64,000 nucleotides of DNA from an uncultured Chloroflexota bacterium. Lineage in GTDB: Bacteria > Chloroflexota > Anaerolineae > Aggregatilineales > Phototrophicaceae. Both the position numbers and the translations under genes were made by a program. Under the pieces are notes generated by a model. The model searched no databases. It was given only the letters and a program-made list of their open reading frames with translations, and had not been told where the DNA came from. This document shows, piece after piece, positions 43,745 to 50,857 of this stretch. Each line of letters begins with the position of its first letter. The first letter of the stretch is position 1. The stretch is taken from NCBI GenBank assembly GCA_937974245.1, contig CALJKV010000064.1:28586-92585 (forward strand). Direction: 5' to 3'.

Positions 43745-43858
43745 ATGCGTGTTTCAGCATCTGTCAAACCACGCTGCCCGAAATGTCGTGTCATTAAGCG
43801 GCATGGGCGCGTGATGGTCATCTGTGAAAACCCGAAACACAAACAGCGTCAGGGCTAA
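43745..43858 (+). CDS. rpmJ: 50S ribosomal protein L36
   Basis: A 37-residue protein starting MRVSASVKPRCPKC, with the Cys-rich zinc-binding pattern CPKC...C...H (CRVIKRHGRVMVICENPKH) of zinc-type L36. It is short but unmistakable. An AAGGG element lies about 10 nt before the ATG. It precedes rpsM by 21 nt, the normal order of the alpha operon; infA, usually just upstream, is absent. Confidence 0.95.
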   Translation: MRVSASVKPRCPKCRVIKRHGRVMVICENPKHKQRQG

Positions 43859-43879
43859 TGCGGCACCTGGAGGATATTC

Positions 43880-44266
43880 ATGGCGCGTATTGAAGGGGTA
43901 GATTTACCCCGTGACAAACGAGTAGAAGTGGCTCTGACCTACATCTATGGTATTGGTCGCTCGACAAGCCGGAAAATACTGGATGTATCGGGGGTAAACC
44001 CGGATACCCGTGTACGCAATCTCTCGGAAGATGAAGTGCAGCGTCTGCGTGACGCGATTGGCGCTTATACGACCGAAGGTGATTTGCGCCGGACGATTCA
44101 GTTAAATATCAAACGGCTTTCGGAAATCGGCAGTTACCGGGGACTGCGGCATCGTCGCAGTTTGCCGGCTCGCGGTCAGCGCACCCGTACCAATGCACGT
44201 ACCCGGCGCGGCCCGCGTAAGACGGTGCCAGGGCGTGGCCGTCGGCGCGGCGCGACCAAGAAGTAG
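43880..44266 (+). CDS. rpsM: 30S ribosomal protein S13
   Basis: 128 residues with the full S13 layout: ARIEGVDLPRDKRVEVALTYIYGIG, the helix-two-turn-helix, and the basic tail GLRHRRSLPARGQRTRTNART ending in GRRRGATKK. It sits in the head of the 30S subunit and contacts tRNA and L5. GGAGG precedes the ATG. A strong hairpin separates it from rpsK. Confidence 0.98.
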   Translation: MARIEGVDLPRDKRVEVALTYIYGIGRSTSRKILDVSGVNPDTRVRNLSEDEVQRLRDAIGAYTTEGDLRRTIQLNIKRLSEIGSYRGLRHRRSLPARGQRTRTNARTRRGPRKTVPGRGRRRGATKK

Positions 44267-44319
44267 TGTCGTCCGCCAACAGGCATTGTGGGTTAATCGT
44301 ATAGTTTCGTACTGAGGAT

Positions 44320-44350
44320 GCGCCCTGTTGAGTTTGGCAGGGCGCGTTTT
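44320..44350 (+). terminator. Terminator-like hairpin between rpsM and rpsK (possible attenuator)
   Basis: GCGCCCTG (44320-44327) and CAGGGCGC (44338-44345) form a perfect 8-bp GC-rich stem with a 10-nt loop, followed by GTTTT. It lies within the 135-nt gap in the middle of a ribosomal operon, so partial termination or regulated read-through is likely. Confidence 0.65.
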
Positions 44351-44401
44351 CCCGCAAGAACACCGCTACCGGTGAAGCATAACTAGGTATAAAGAGGGAC
44401 T

Positions 44402-44806
44402 ATGGCACGTCAAAAGAAAGCTGCCGGTGGCCGCCGTGCAGCCAAGAAAGTTGTCAAGAACATTCCCTACGGGCAGGCGCATATCCACGCCACCTTTAAC
44501 AATACAATTGTGTCTATGACCGACCAGTTGGGGAATGTGGTGGCCTGGGCCAGCGCCGGGACATCGGGCTTCAAGGGCAGTCGTAAAAGCACGCCCTACG
44601 CAGCTCGTATGGCCGCTCAAACGGCGTCGGAGCAGGCGCAGACGCACGGGATGCAAGAGGTGGACATTTTTGTGAAGGGCCCCGGCCCTGGGCGTGAGGC
44701 GGCAATCCGCGCCATTCAGTCCAGCGGCGTGAAAGTGCGTTCGATCACCGATGTGACTCCTGTTCCCCATAACGGGGTGCGTCCCCGCAAGCGCCGTCGT
44801 GTTTAA
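44402..44806 (+). CDS. rpsK: 30S ribosomal protein S11
   Basis: 134 residues, S11 throughout: KNIPYGQAHIHATFNNTIVSMTD, GTSGFKGSRKSTPYAARMAA and the C-terminal NGVRPRKRRRV. It is a platform protein near the decoding region. AGAGGGA precedes the ATG. rpsD, which normally follows, is absent; rpoA begins 63 nt downstream. Confidence 0.98.
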   Translation: MARQKKAAGGRRAAKKVVKNIPYGQAHIHATFNNTIVSMTDQLGNVVAWASAGTSGFKGSRKSTPYAARMAAQTASEQAQTHGMQEVDIFVKGPGPGREAAIRAIQSSGVKVRSITDVTPVPHNGVRPRKRRRV

Positions 44807-44869
44807 GCGTTCGTTTGGCTGGGCTTGCCTGGCTTATCCATCACGACAGTAGACCCGGAGGATTGAGCA

Positions 44870-45880
44870 TTGGTTCTGAATAATATGGTGCTGCCGCATC
44901 GAGTCGAAGGTGAAGCGACCTCGCGTAATTATGGGCGTTTTATCCTGAGTCCGCTAGAAAGTGGCTATGGGTTGACGCTTGGTACGGCCTTGCGTCGTGT
45001 ACTGCTCTCGTCTCTGCCGGGCACGGCGATCACGAGTATGCGTGTTTCCGATGTTCATCACGAATTTTCCTCGATCCCAGGTGTGCGCGAGGATATGACC
45101 CAGCTGATTTTGCAGGTGAAGCAGATTTGCCTGGAAATGGTGGGGAGCGGTGACTTCGCGACACCCCGGCTGCGGCTTGAACACCGCGGTGAAGGGACGG
45201 TGACTGCGGCGGACATTATTTGCCCGCCAGAAGTCAATATTGTGAATACCGACCTCTATTTGTTCACGGCGGATTCGCCCGATACGCATTTAGAGATCGA
45301 ATTTGAGGTGCAGATGGGACGCGGCTACAGCCCGGCGGAAGAGCGCGGGCGCTTGCCGATTGGCGAACTGCCAATTGATGCGATCTTCAGCCCGATTCGC
45401 CGGGTGAACTTTGAGGTCGAGAGCGCACGTGTTCACCAGCGCACCAATTACGACAAGTTGATTCTCGAAATCTGGACAGACGGCACAATCCGCCCGGAAG
45501 ACGCGCTGGCACAGGCGGCCCAGATTCTGATGAAGCATCTCCAGCCGATTGCCGGGGTGCAGGACATTTTCTCAATGCCGATGGAACCATCACCAGTTGA
45601 GGAAGAAACACTGCGTCCCCATGCCAATGAGCTGCACGTGCGGCCTATTGAAGAACTTGACCTGAGCGTGCGCGTGTTTAACTCGCTCAAGCGTACTGGC
45701 ATCACCACTGTTGGCGATGTTCTTGATATGCTTGACCGAGGACCGGATGCGATGCTAGCGATACGCAACTTTGGCGAAAAATCGCTGGACGAGCTGGTTG
45801 AGCGGCTGCGCGAAAAAGGCTACATGCCGCAAGAAAATGAAGATGACATAAACAAGGCTGACACCATCAGCACCCAGTAG
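44870..45880 (+). CDS. rpoA: DNA-directed RNA polymerase alpha subunit
   Basis: 336 residues. The N-terminal domain (about 1-235) has RFILSPLESGYGLTLGTALRRVLLSSLPG for dimerisation and core assembly. A short linker leads to the C-terminal domain (about 255-320; ELDLSVRVFNSLKRTGITTVGDVLDM), which binds UP elements and activators. The start appears to be TTG at 44870, with GGAGG 8 nt upstream; the ATG at 44885 would be an alternative. Its place between rpsK and rplQ is conserved. Confidence 0.97.
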   Translation: MVLNNMVLPHRVEGEATSRNYGRFILSPLESGYGLTLGTALRRVLLSSLPGTAITSMRVSDVHHEFSSIPGVREDMTQLILQVKQICLEMVGSGDFATPRLRLEHRGEGTVTAADIICPPEVNIVNTDLYLFTADSPDTHLEIEFEVQMGRGYSPAEERGRLPIGELPIDAIFSPIRRVNFEVESARVHQRTNYDKLILEIWTDGTIRPEDALAQAAQILMKHLQPIAGVQDIFSMPMEPSPVEEETLRPHANELHVRPIEELDLSVRVFNSLKRTGITTVGDVLDMLDRGPDAMLAIRNFGEKSLDELVERLREKGYMPQENEDDINKADTISTQ

Positions 45881-45890
45881 AGGATGTATC

Positions 45891-46280
45891 ATGCGACATC
45901 GTGTGGTTGGTAAAAAATTAGGGCGTGACGGCGCACAGCGCAAGGCACTTCGCCTGAGCCTGACGCTGGCCCTGCTGGAACATGAACGGATTGAGACCAC
46001 CCGTGCCAAAGCCGATTTTGTGCGTGGTCATGTGGAAAAGCTGATTACGCTGGCGAAGCGTGGGCTGGCTCATGAAGACCCGGCGCGGACAGTTCATGCC
46101 CGTCGTATTGCCGCGAGCCGTTTGAACAATGACCGTGAAGTGGTGCAGAAGCTGTTCGATACTCTTGCGCCGCGTTATGAAGAACGGGCCGGTGGCTATA
46201 CGCGCATCATCAAGGTGGGGCCGCGTAAAGGTGACAACGCCGAAATGGTGCTGCTGGAACTGGTTGACCGCGAAGCCTGA
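45891..46280 (+). CDS. rplQ: 50S ribosomal protein L17
   Basis: 129 residues: MRHRVVGKKLGRDGAQRKAL, then ALLEHERIETTRAKADFVRG and the C-terminal GGYTRIIKVGPRKGDNAEMVLLELV. Located at the exit-tunnel region of the 50S subunit. AGAGGA lies upstream of the ATG; it is 10 nt after rpoA and 8 nt before truA, a tight operon. Confidence 0.98.
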   Translation: MRHRVVGKKLGRDGAQRKALRLSLTLALLEHERIETTRAKADFVRGHVEKLITLAKRGLAHEDPARTVHARRIAASRLNNDREVVQKLFDTLAPRYEERAGGYTRIIKVGPRKGDNAEMVLLELVDREA

Positions 46281-46288
46281 GCCTGAGT

Positions 46289-47071
46289 ATGGCGGTTCGC
46301 TGCCGGGCGACACTGGCTTACGATGGCAGCGCCTACCAGGGGTTCCAACGGCAGGCCGGAGATACCCCGACTATTCAAGGGGCGGTTGAGCAGGCGGTTA
46401 CAGCCGTTACAGGCCAGCGAGTCACAGTTATCGGGGCTGGGCGGACGGACACCGGTGTTCATGCCAGCGGACAAGTGATAGCTTTTACAGTAGATTGGGC
46501 ACATAGTCTGCCTGATTTGCTAAGAGCGATTAACAGCCAGCTTCCTCCCGATATTGCCTTGCAGGATATTCGGGAGCAGCCGGGATTTCATCCCCGGTAT
46601 GATGCCATCTCGCGGGAATACCAGTACACTCTGGTACAATGCAAAGAACGTCAGCCGCTTTTGCGCTATCGTGCCTGGCATATCTGGAGCGAACTGGATG
46701 CGGAAGCGATGGGGGCGGCAGCTGCACTCTTAGTCGGATGGCATGATTTTGCGGGGTTCGGCCTCGCGCCACAGGGCAGTAAGACGACGACCCGCAACCT
46801 GACACGTTCTGAGTGGTCACACTGGGATAATGCACAAGGTGAAGGCGTCATCTGGAAGTACACGGTTGAGGCGAACGCTTTTTTAAAACACATGGTACGG
46901 CGCATAGTCGGGTTATTGGTGCAGGTGGGTTTGGGTAAACTGAGCGCCACCGAGCTGAAAACGATTTTAGAGCGGGCGGTATTGTGGGAAGGGCCGGTGG
47001 CCCCGCCCCAGGGGTTAGTGCTGACCGCTGTGCGCTACCCGAACGATACAACAAGTAACACCGGGTCTTGA
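46289..47071 (+). CDS. truA: tRNA pseudouridine(38-40) synthase TruA
   Basis: 260 residues. The catalytic Asp is in GAGRTDTGVHASGQV, and the family blocks ATLAYDGSAYQGFQRQ, REYQYTLV and NAFLKHMVRRIVGLLVQVGLGK are all clear. It converts U38-40 in the anticodon stem of tRNAs. The ribosome site is weak, in line with coupling to the closely spaced rplQ. truA between rplQ and rplM is a common bacterial arrangement. Confidence 0.96.
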   Translation: MAVRCRATLAYDGSAYQGFQRQAGDTPTIQGAVEQAVTAVTGQRVTVIGAGRTDTGVHASGQVIAFTVDWAHSLPDLLRAINSQLPPDIALQDIREQPGFHPRYDAISREYQYTLVQCKERQPLLRYRAWHIWSELDAEAMGAAAALLVGWHDFAGFGLAPQGSKTTTRNLTRSEWSHWDNAQGEGVIWKYTVEANAFLKHMVRRIVGLLVQVGLGKLSATELKTILERAVLWEGPVAPPQGLVLTAVRYPNDTTSNTGS

Positions 47072-47097
47072 GGCCACATCCATACCGATGGATACCC

Positions 47098-47125
47098 AAG
47101 ACTCCGTACTCAAGACTCAGTACTC
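47098..47125 (+). repeat. Tandem 14-bp repeat in the rplM leader
   Basis: AAGACTCCGTACTC followed directly by AAGACTCAGTACTC (one mismatch). It lies 40-67 nt upstream of the rplM start in a 93-nt spacer, where leader-RNA control of rplM-rpsI might be expected. Significance is uncertain. Confidence 0.6.
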
Positions 47126-47164
47126 GTATGAGGTGGGTGAGACGCCCGCCGGAGGATATGAATT

Positions 47165-47599
47165 GTGGAACAGAAAACTTTCGTAACCAAGCCACTCGAA
47201 GTTGAACGCAAATGGTGGATTGTGGACGCGAAGGGGCAGAACCTGGGGCGTCTCGCCACTCAGATCGCGCCAATTTTGCGTGGTAAACACAAGCCGGTTT
47301 TTGCACCTAATCAGGATGTGGGTGACTATGTCATCGTCATCAACTGTGCCGAGATCACCGTGACCGGCAATAAGATGGAAGATAAGCACTATTACCGGCA
47401 TTCGGGCTATCCCGGCGGCCTCAAGTCAATCTCGCTGCGTGATCAGCTTGCCAAACACCCGGAGCGAGTGATTGAAGCGGCGGTAAAAGGGATGCTGCCC
47501 AGTAATGCGCTGGGCCGGAATATGCTGAAGAAACTCAAGGTTTACGCCGGAAGCGACCACCCGCACGCGGCACAAAAGCCCGAAGTCTTAAAGGGTTAG
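47165..47599 (+). CDS. rplM: 50S ribosomal protein L13
   Basis: 144 residues: KTFVTKPLEVERKWWIVDAKGQNLGRLATQIA, then YYRHSGYPGGLKS and AVKGMLPSNALGRNMLKKL. An early 50S assembly protein. It starts with GTG at 47165 with GGAGG about 9 nt upstream. It is paired with rpsI, the usual L13-S9 unit. Confidence 0.98.
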   Translation: MEQKTFVTKPLEVERKWWIVDAKGQNLGRLATQIAPILRGKHKPVFAPNQDVGDYVIVINCAEITVTGNKMEDKHYYRHSGYPGGLKSISLRDQLAKHPERVIEAAVKGMLPSNALGRNMLKKLKVYAGSDHPHAAQKPEVLKG

Positions 47600-47613
47600 G
47601 AAGGGTCTGATTC

Positions 47614-48009
47614 ATGTCTGCACAATATTACGAAGGCATTGGCCGCCGTAAGGCCGCTACCGCCCGTGTACGTATTTTCCCAGGTGGCACCGGGCATCTC
47701 ATGATTAACGATAAAGAAGGTAGTGACTATCTGCCGCGCTCCGGTGATGTGGATATTCTGCTGCAACCGTTGACCGTGCTGGGGCAGGACAAGCATTTCG
47801 ATGTCTCGGTGCATGTGAACGGTGGTGGTATCTCCGGTCAACGGGATGCGATTCTGCTGGGGCTGGCGCGGGCGCTAATCAAGCTTGACCCGGAAGTGAA
47901 ACCCCAGTTGAAGGAATTCAAATTCCTCACGCGCGATCCACGTGTGAAGGAACGGAAAAAGCCAGGTCTCAAACGCGCCCGCAAAGCGCCGACCTACACC
48001 AAACGTTAA
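47614..48009 (+). CDS. rpsI: 30S ribosomal protein S9
   Basis: 131 residues: YEGIGRRKAATARVRIFPG, HVNGGGISGQRDAILLGLARAL, and the diagnostic C-terminal tail ending KAPTYTKR, which reaches toward P-site tRNA. AAGGG precedes the ATG. It is the last gene of the ribosomal block and is followed by a strong hairpin. Confidence 0.98.
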   Translation: MSAQYYEGIGRRKAATARVRIFPGGTGHLMINDKEGSDYLPRSGDVDILLQPLTVLGQDKHFDVSVHVNGGGISGQRDAILLGLARALIKLDPEVKPQLKEFKFLTRDPRVKERKKPGLKRARKAPTYTKR

Positions 48010-48032
48010 TCACGCTTTTTCGATAACACGCA

Positions 48033-48060
48033 AACAAGGGGCTGTACAACGCCCCTTGTT
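48033..48060. terminator. Bidirectional hairpin between rpsI and a tetR gene
   Basis: AACAAGGGGC (48033-48042) and GCCCCTTGTT (48051-48060) form a perfect 10-bp stem with an 8-nt loop. It lies between two convergent genes. The T-run is modest on both strands. The core stem is the same as at 13900-13921. Confidence 0.7.
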
Positions 48061-48073
48061 GTGATTCTGCTCG

Positions 48074-48634
48074 TTACTTTCCCCACCCAGCCAGGTAAGC
48101 GCGGATGGACTGCGTATAGGCAGCATCCAGGTCGCCACCGCGCTGTAACTGCCCGGCCAATTCCAGCATGACAAAGCCATGTATCAGCGCCAGCAGTCCA
48201 CGCAGAGCGGGCAGGCTGTCTGCTTCTCCGCAAATTTCCGCCATCAACGCCTGAAAGGGTATAACTGCTCTTTCTTGTTCGGCGGGATCTGGTCGTAATT
48301 CGGCAATCGTATTGGTGTATGCCAGGCCGTATGTGACCGGATGCTGGTGGGCATACGCCCGGTAGGCATTGGCAATCCCCATGATGCGCAGCGGCGCATC
48401 ACCCGGGGTATCCAGCAGCGGTGTAATCGCCGCGAAGAGTCCTTTGAAAGTCGTTTCATTGACCGCCCGCAACAGCGCGGTTTTGCTATCCATATAGCGG
48501 TATAGCGAAGGAGTTTTGACTCCCAGGATTTTCGCCAACTGGTTGAGAGAAAGGTGTGCCATTCCCTCTGATTCGATCAGTTCGCAGGCGGCGGTCAATA
48601 TCACCTCACGGTTAATCTGGGCGGGGTAGGGCAT
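48074..48634 (-). CDS. TetR/AcrR family transcriptional regulator
   Basis: 186 residues. An N-terminal helix-turn-helix (REVILTAACELIESEGMAHL, then LNQLAKILGVKTPSLYRYMDSK, about 9-55) and a C-terminal helical domain resembling the TetR_C WHG subgroup (FKGLFAAITPLLDTPGDAPL; HGFVMLELAGQL). It is transcribed 9 nt downstream of the DUF4260 gene. Twin palindromic sites over the promoter of that operon make it a likely autorepressor that also controls DUF4260. The inducer is unknown. Confidence 0.92.
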   Translation of the reverse strand: MPYPAQINREVILTAACELIESEGMAHLSLNQLAKILGVKTPSLYRYMDSKTALLRAVNETTFKGLFAAITPLLDTPGDAPLRIMGIANAYRAYAHQHPVTYGLAYTNTIAELRPDPAEQERAVIPFQALMAEICGEADSLPALRGLLALIHGFVMLELAGQLQRGGDLDAAYTQSIRAYLAGWGK

Positions 48635-48643
48635 GGGGAACTC

Positions 48644-49048
48644 CTATACATGGTTGAGATGGGTATCTTTGAAGGCTGTAGGGTACTTTAATCCATAACC
48701 CAGTACTCGATCCAGCCCGATGTGCGCCAGCCAGACGAGAGCAACCAGTGTGAGGCCGGTTGCTTCCGGTGATGTCACGCCTAACGCCAGCAGGGCAGCG
48801 GGGATGATATACGTGTGTACAAGGTTGTATGTGTGGCTGCCCAGACGCGGGTTGGCAAGATAGCCCAGCATCCCCAGATCAGGCGTGAACAGAAGGATAG
48901 CGAACAGCAGGCCGTCATAACGCAGGTGGGCATATATCCCGACAGCGCCCAGGAAAACGACCAGACCTTCCAGCCGCAGCAGCAGGGCAGGCAGGCTGGG
49001 CAACCGTTGACTGGATGAACCGGATAAGGTGGTGGTAACTTGTGTCAT
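48644..49048 (-). CDS. DUF4260 family membrane protein
   Basis: 134 residues with about four membrane helices. Family hallmarks: LLRLEGLVVFLGAV, LFTPDLGMLGYL, SHTYNLVHTYIIPAALLALG and AHIGLDRVLGYGLKYPTAFKDTHL, with conserved His and Asp in the membrane, as in DUF4260 proteins of unknown role. AAGGAG precedes the ATG. It is first in an operon with a TetR regulator, behind a promoter that carries twin operators; such proteins are probably inducible by a small molecule. Confidence 0.88.
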   Translation of the reverse strand: MTQVTTTLSGSSSQRLPSLPALLLRLEGLVVFLGAVGIYAHLRYDGLLFAILLFTPDLGMLGYLANPRLGSHTYNLVHTYIIPAALLALGVTSPEATGLTLVALVWLAHIGLDRVLGYGLKYPTAFKDTHLNHV

Positions 49049-49066
49049 GGGTATACTCCTTAAAGA

Positions 49067-49079
49067 CTAACAGAATTAG
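49067..49079. promoter_or_regulatory. Operator O2 of the DUF4260-tetR operon
   Basis: CTAACAGAATTAG, a near copy of O1 with the same CTAA...TTAG arms. It is centred 22 bp (two helical turns) from O1, in the early transcribed region. The two inner half-sites also form ATTAGC-N7-GCTAAT (49075-49093). Confidence 0.8.
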
Positions 49080-49088
49080 CGTTCAAAG

Positions 49089-49101
49089 CTAATGATATTA
49101 G
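49089..49101. promoter_or_regulatory. Operator O1 of the DUF4260-tetR operon
   Basis: CTAATGATATTAG, with CTAAT/ATTAG arms. It covers the -10 hexamer of the promoter at 49092-49119, so binding would block RNA polymerase directly. Likely ligand: the TetR protein encoded at 48074-48634. Confidence 0.82.
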
Positions 49102-49119
49102 TTTTTGGAGTTTTGTCAA
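49092..49119 (-). promoter_or_regulatory. Promoter of the DUF4260-tetR operon
   Basis: On the minus strand a perfect TTGACA (49119-49114), a 16-nt spacer and TATCAT (49097-49092). Start of transcription is expected near 49085, about 37 nt before the DUF4260 ATG. Confidence 0.8.
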
Positions 49120-49240
49120 GCCCTGTAGAGATTTCATCTATGCTTGAACTGATTCACATGAAATTTTTATCAATATACGTTAAACTTGATGCGGATTTAG
49201 GAAATTCGTAAGAATCTATATATTCTCAAGGGAAGTGTCT

Positions 49241-49570
49241 ATGGAACAAAAGAATTTGGTTAACCTACATTATGCTTATATGACGATGGTGCGACATTGG
49301 CACGCCCAATCAGAGCCATATACGGGCGCGGATGCGCTGTTTACGGCATTGGACAATGGGTGGGATATGGATAATGTTGTGACGTATAAGGAATTCTGGC
49401 AGGCCGGAATGCGCCGGATCGTTGTTTGCTATTTCACGCTCCAGCGCGATGGTGAAGCCCTCACCATGCCAGTGATCTATAATCCGTACGTCAGTCGTTT
49501 GATCCGCACAATGCATGTCGAGACCGTGCGCGTTGAGAACATGGAGAGCAATCGAGCCGACGTTGGCTAA
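49241..49570 (+). CDS. Small conserved-looking protein of unknown function
   Basis: 109 residues, soluble, with a helical N-terminal half (NLVNLHYAYMTMVRHWHAQS) and a beta-rich second half (MRRIVVCYFTLQRDGEALTMPVIYNPYVSRLI). ATG 49241 is placed correctly behind AAGGGAAG. No family recognised. It stands alone between the divergent DUF4260 operon and the minus-strand sugar kinase. Confidence 0.65.
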   Translation: MEQKNLVNLHYAYMTMVRHWHAQSEPYTGADALFTALDNGWDMDNVVTYKEFWQAGMRRIVVCYFTLQRDGEALTMPVIYNPYVSRLIRTMHVETVRVENMESNRADVG

Positions 49571-49767
49571 CCCGTTTTCCCCTCTTCGGCTGGCACGTTT
49601 CCTCGCCACCGCTCAATCAACAACCGACATTTATCTATAGCTGTGTTTGTTTTCCCTGGCGTGATTGGCAGGGGCAAATACTTAGCCACAATAATATTTC
49701 AGGACTTATTTCATTTCCCGCAAAGTGCCCCTCTCTCTGACATCTGCCTGACGGATGCCACGATCAT

Positions 49768-49793
49768 AAAAAAGGGGCTTCGATACACCCCTT
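49768..49793 (-). terminator. Intrinsic terminator of the PfkB kinase gene
   Basis: On the minus strand AAGGGG (49793-49788), a 10-nt loop and CCCCTT (49777-49772), followed by TTTT. It lies about 36 nt past the stop. Confidence 0.8.
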
Positions 49794-49828
49794 GTCCAGG
49801 TTCTCCATAATTTTTAGAATTATCACGT

Positions 49829-50803
49829 CTATGGAGTAACATCCAGTGCTGAAACGGTGACTTGCGGCAGAATGGCCTGGGCGTCATCGAGTGTGGCGAA
49901 CTCGCTGCCAAGCTGTGTGGCAGTGTACATAGCGGCGGCTCCCCCGAGTTCGAGTGCTTTAGCTGACGAATACCGCTTCGACCATGCTGTGAGGAAGCCG
50001 GCCAAGAGAGCATCCTCAACGCCATCTTGTGTGCCATTTTCGCCTTCAGCAATATCCACACGCCAAGCGCCTTCCGCTGTGACTAATACCGCTGCCAGCG
50101 GGGTCGTCATATCCTGCAAAGTTGTTGTGATAACCTGTTGCACTCCGTCTTCACGGAGTTTCTGGCTGCAAAAGAGGATATCTTCCGGCGTGCGAATAGG
50201 GTGGTTGAACAGGGCTTCCATCTCATTCTGAGTCAGGGCTACCACATCCGGCCCGGCTTCCAACGCTTGCGAAGTCCGATCAGTATTGCGCCCGCCCAGC
50301 ACGACCACTGCCCCGGCCTCGTGTGCAGACTGGGAAAGCATAGCGTAGGTATTGGTGGGAGCATCGGCAGGCAGACTGCCCGCCAGCATGAGGACATCAT
50401 CCGGCTGGATCACTTCAAGTAGCTTGGCGCGGATTGCCTGAATGTTCTCAGCAGTACAACCCTCACCTTCTTCAATGAGGTGGGTTTCGGTCTTATTGCC
50501 TGTATCCACGATTGTGACATTGCTGCGGGTGCGTCCCGCTTTAGTGACGATCTCCACCGGGAAGCCTTCTTCGGTAATCAGAGCTTGGTAAGCCTTGCCG
50601 GTAGGGTCATCCCCCAGCATAATCACGGCTGTTGTGCTGCAACCCAGTCGGCGAAGCGCCCGCGTGATGTTCACGCCACGTCCTGCCGGGTCCAGGCGCG
50701 TTGTCTCTGTTGTGCGGTTATGATACCCTATGGAGAGGTAGTGCGTGAGCAGTGTGCGATCCAATGATGGATTTAAAGTCAGGGTGATAATCTTGATTCC
50801 CAT
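49829..50803 (-). CDS. PfkB-family sugar kinase, 1-phosphofructokinase-like
   Basis: About 324 residues of the ribokinase fold. The N-terminus IITLTLNPSLDRTLLT and GRGVNITRALRRLG are typical of 1-phosphofructokinase/tagatose-6-phosphate kinase members, which phosphorylate sugar phosphates. DDVLMLAGSLPADAP and ALTQNEMEALF follow. The C-terminal catalytic GAGD motif reads GVED (DGVEDALLAGFL): the Asp base is kept but the anion-hole Gly is Glu, so activity may be altered. ATG 50803 has GGAGG upstream and faces otsB divergently with 54 nt between them. Confidence 0.85.
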   Translation of the reverse strand: MGIKIITLTLNPSLDRTLLTHYLSIGYHNRTTETTRLDPAGRGVNITRALRRLGCSTTAVIMLGDDPTGKAYQALITEEGFPVEIVTKAGRTRSNVTIVDTGNKTETHLIEEGEGCTAENIQAIRAKLLEVIQPDDVLMLAGSLPADAPTNTYAMLSQSAHEAGAVVVLGGRNTDRTSQALEAGPDVVALTQNEMEALFNHPIRTPEDILFCSQKLREDGVQQVITTTLQDMTTPLAAVLVTAEGAWRVDIAEGENGTQDGVEDALLAGFLTAWSKRYSSAKALELGGAAAMYTATQLGSEFATLDDAQAILPQVTVSALDVTP

Positions 50804-50857
50804 TTGGTCTGCCTCCTGAAAACTTCTCTGTTCGTTCGTCTCTATGAAAGGTTGCTG

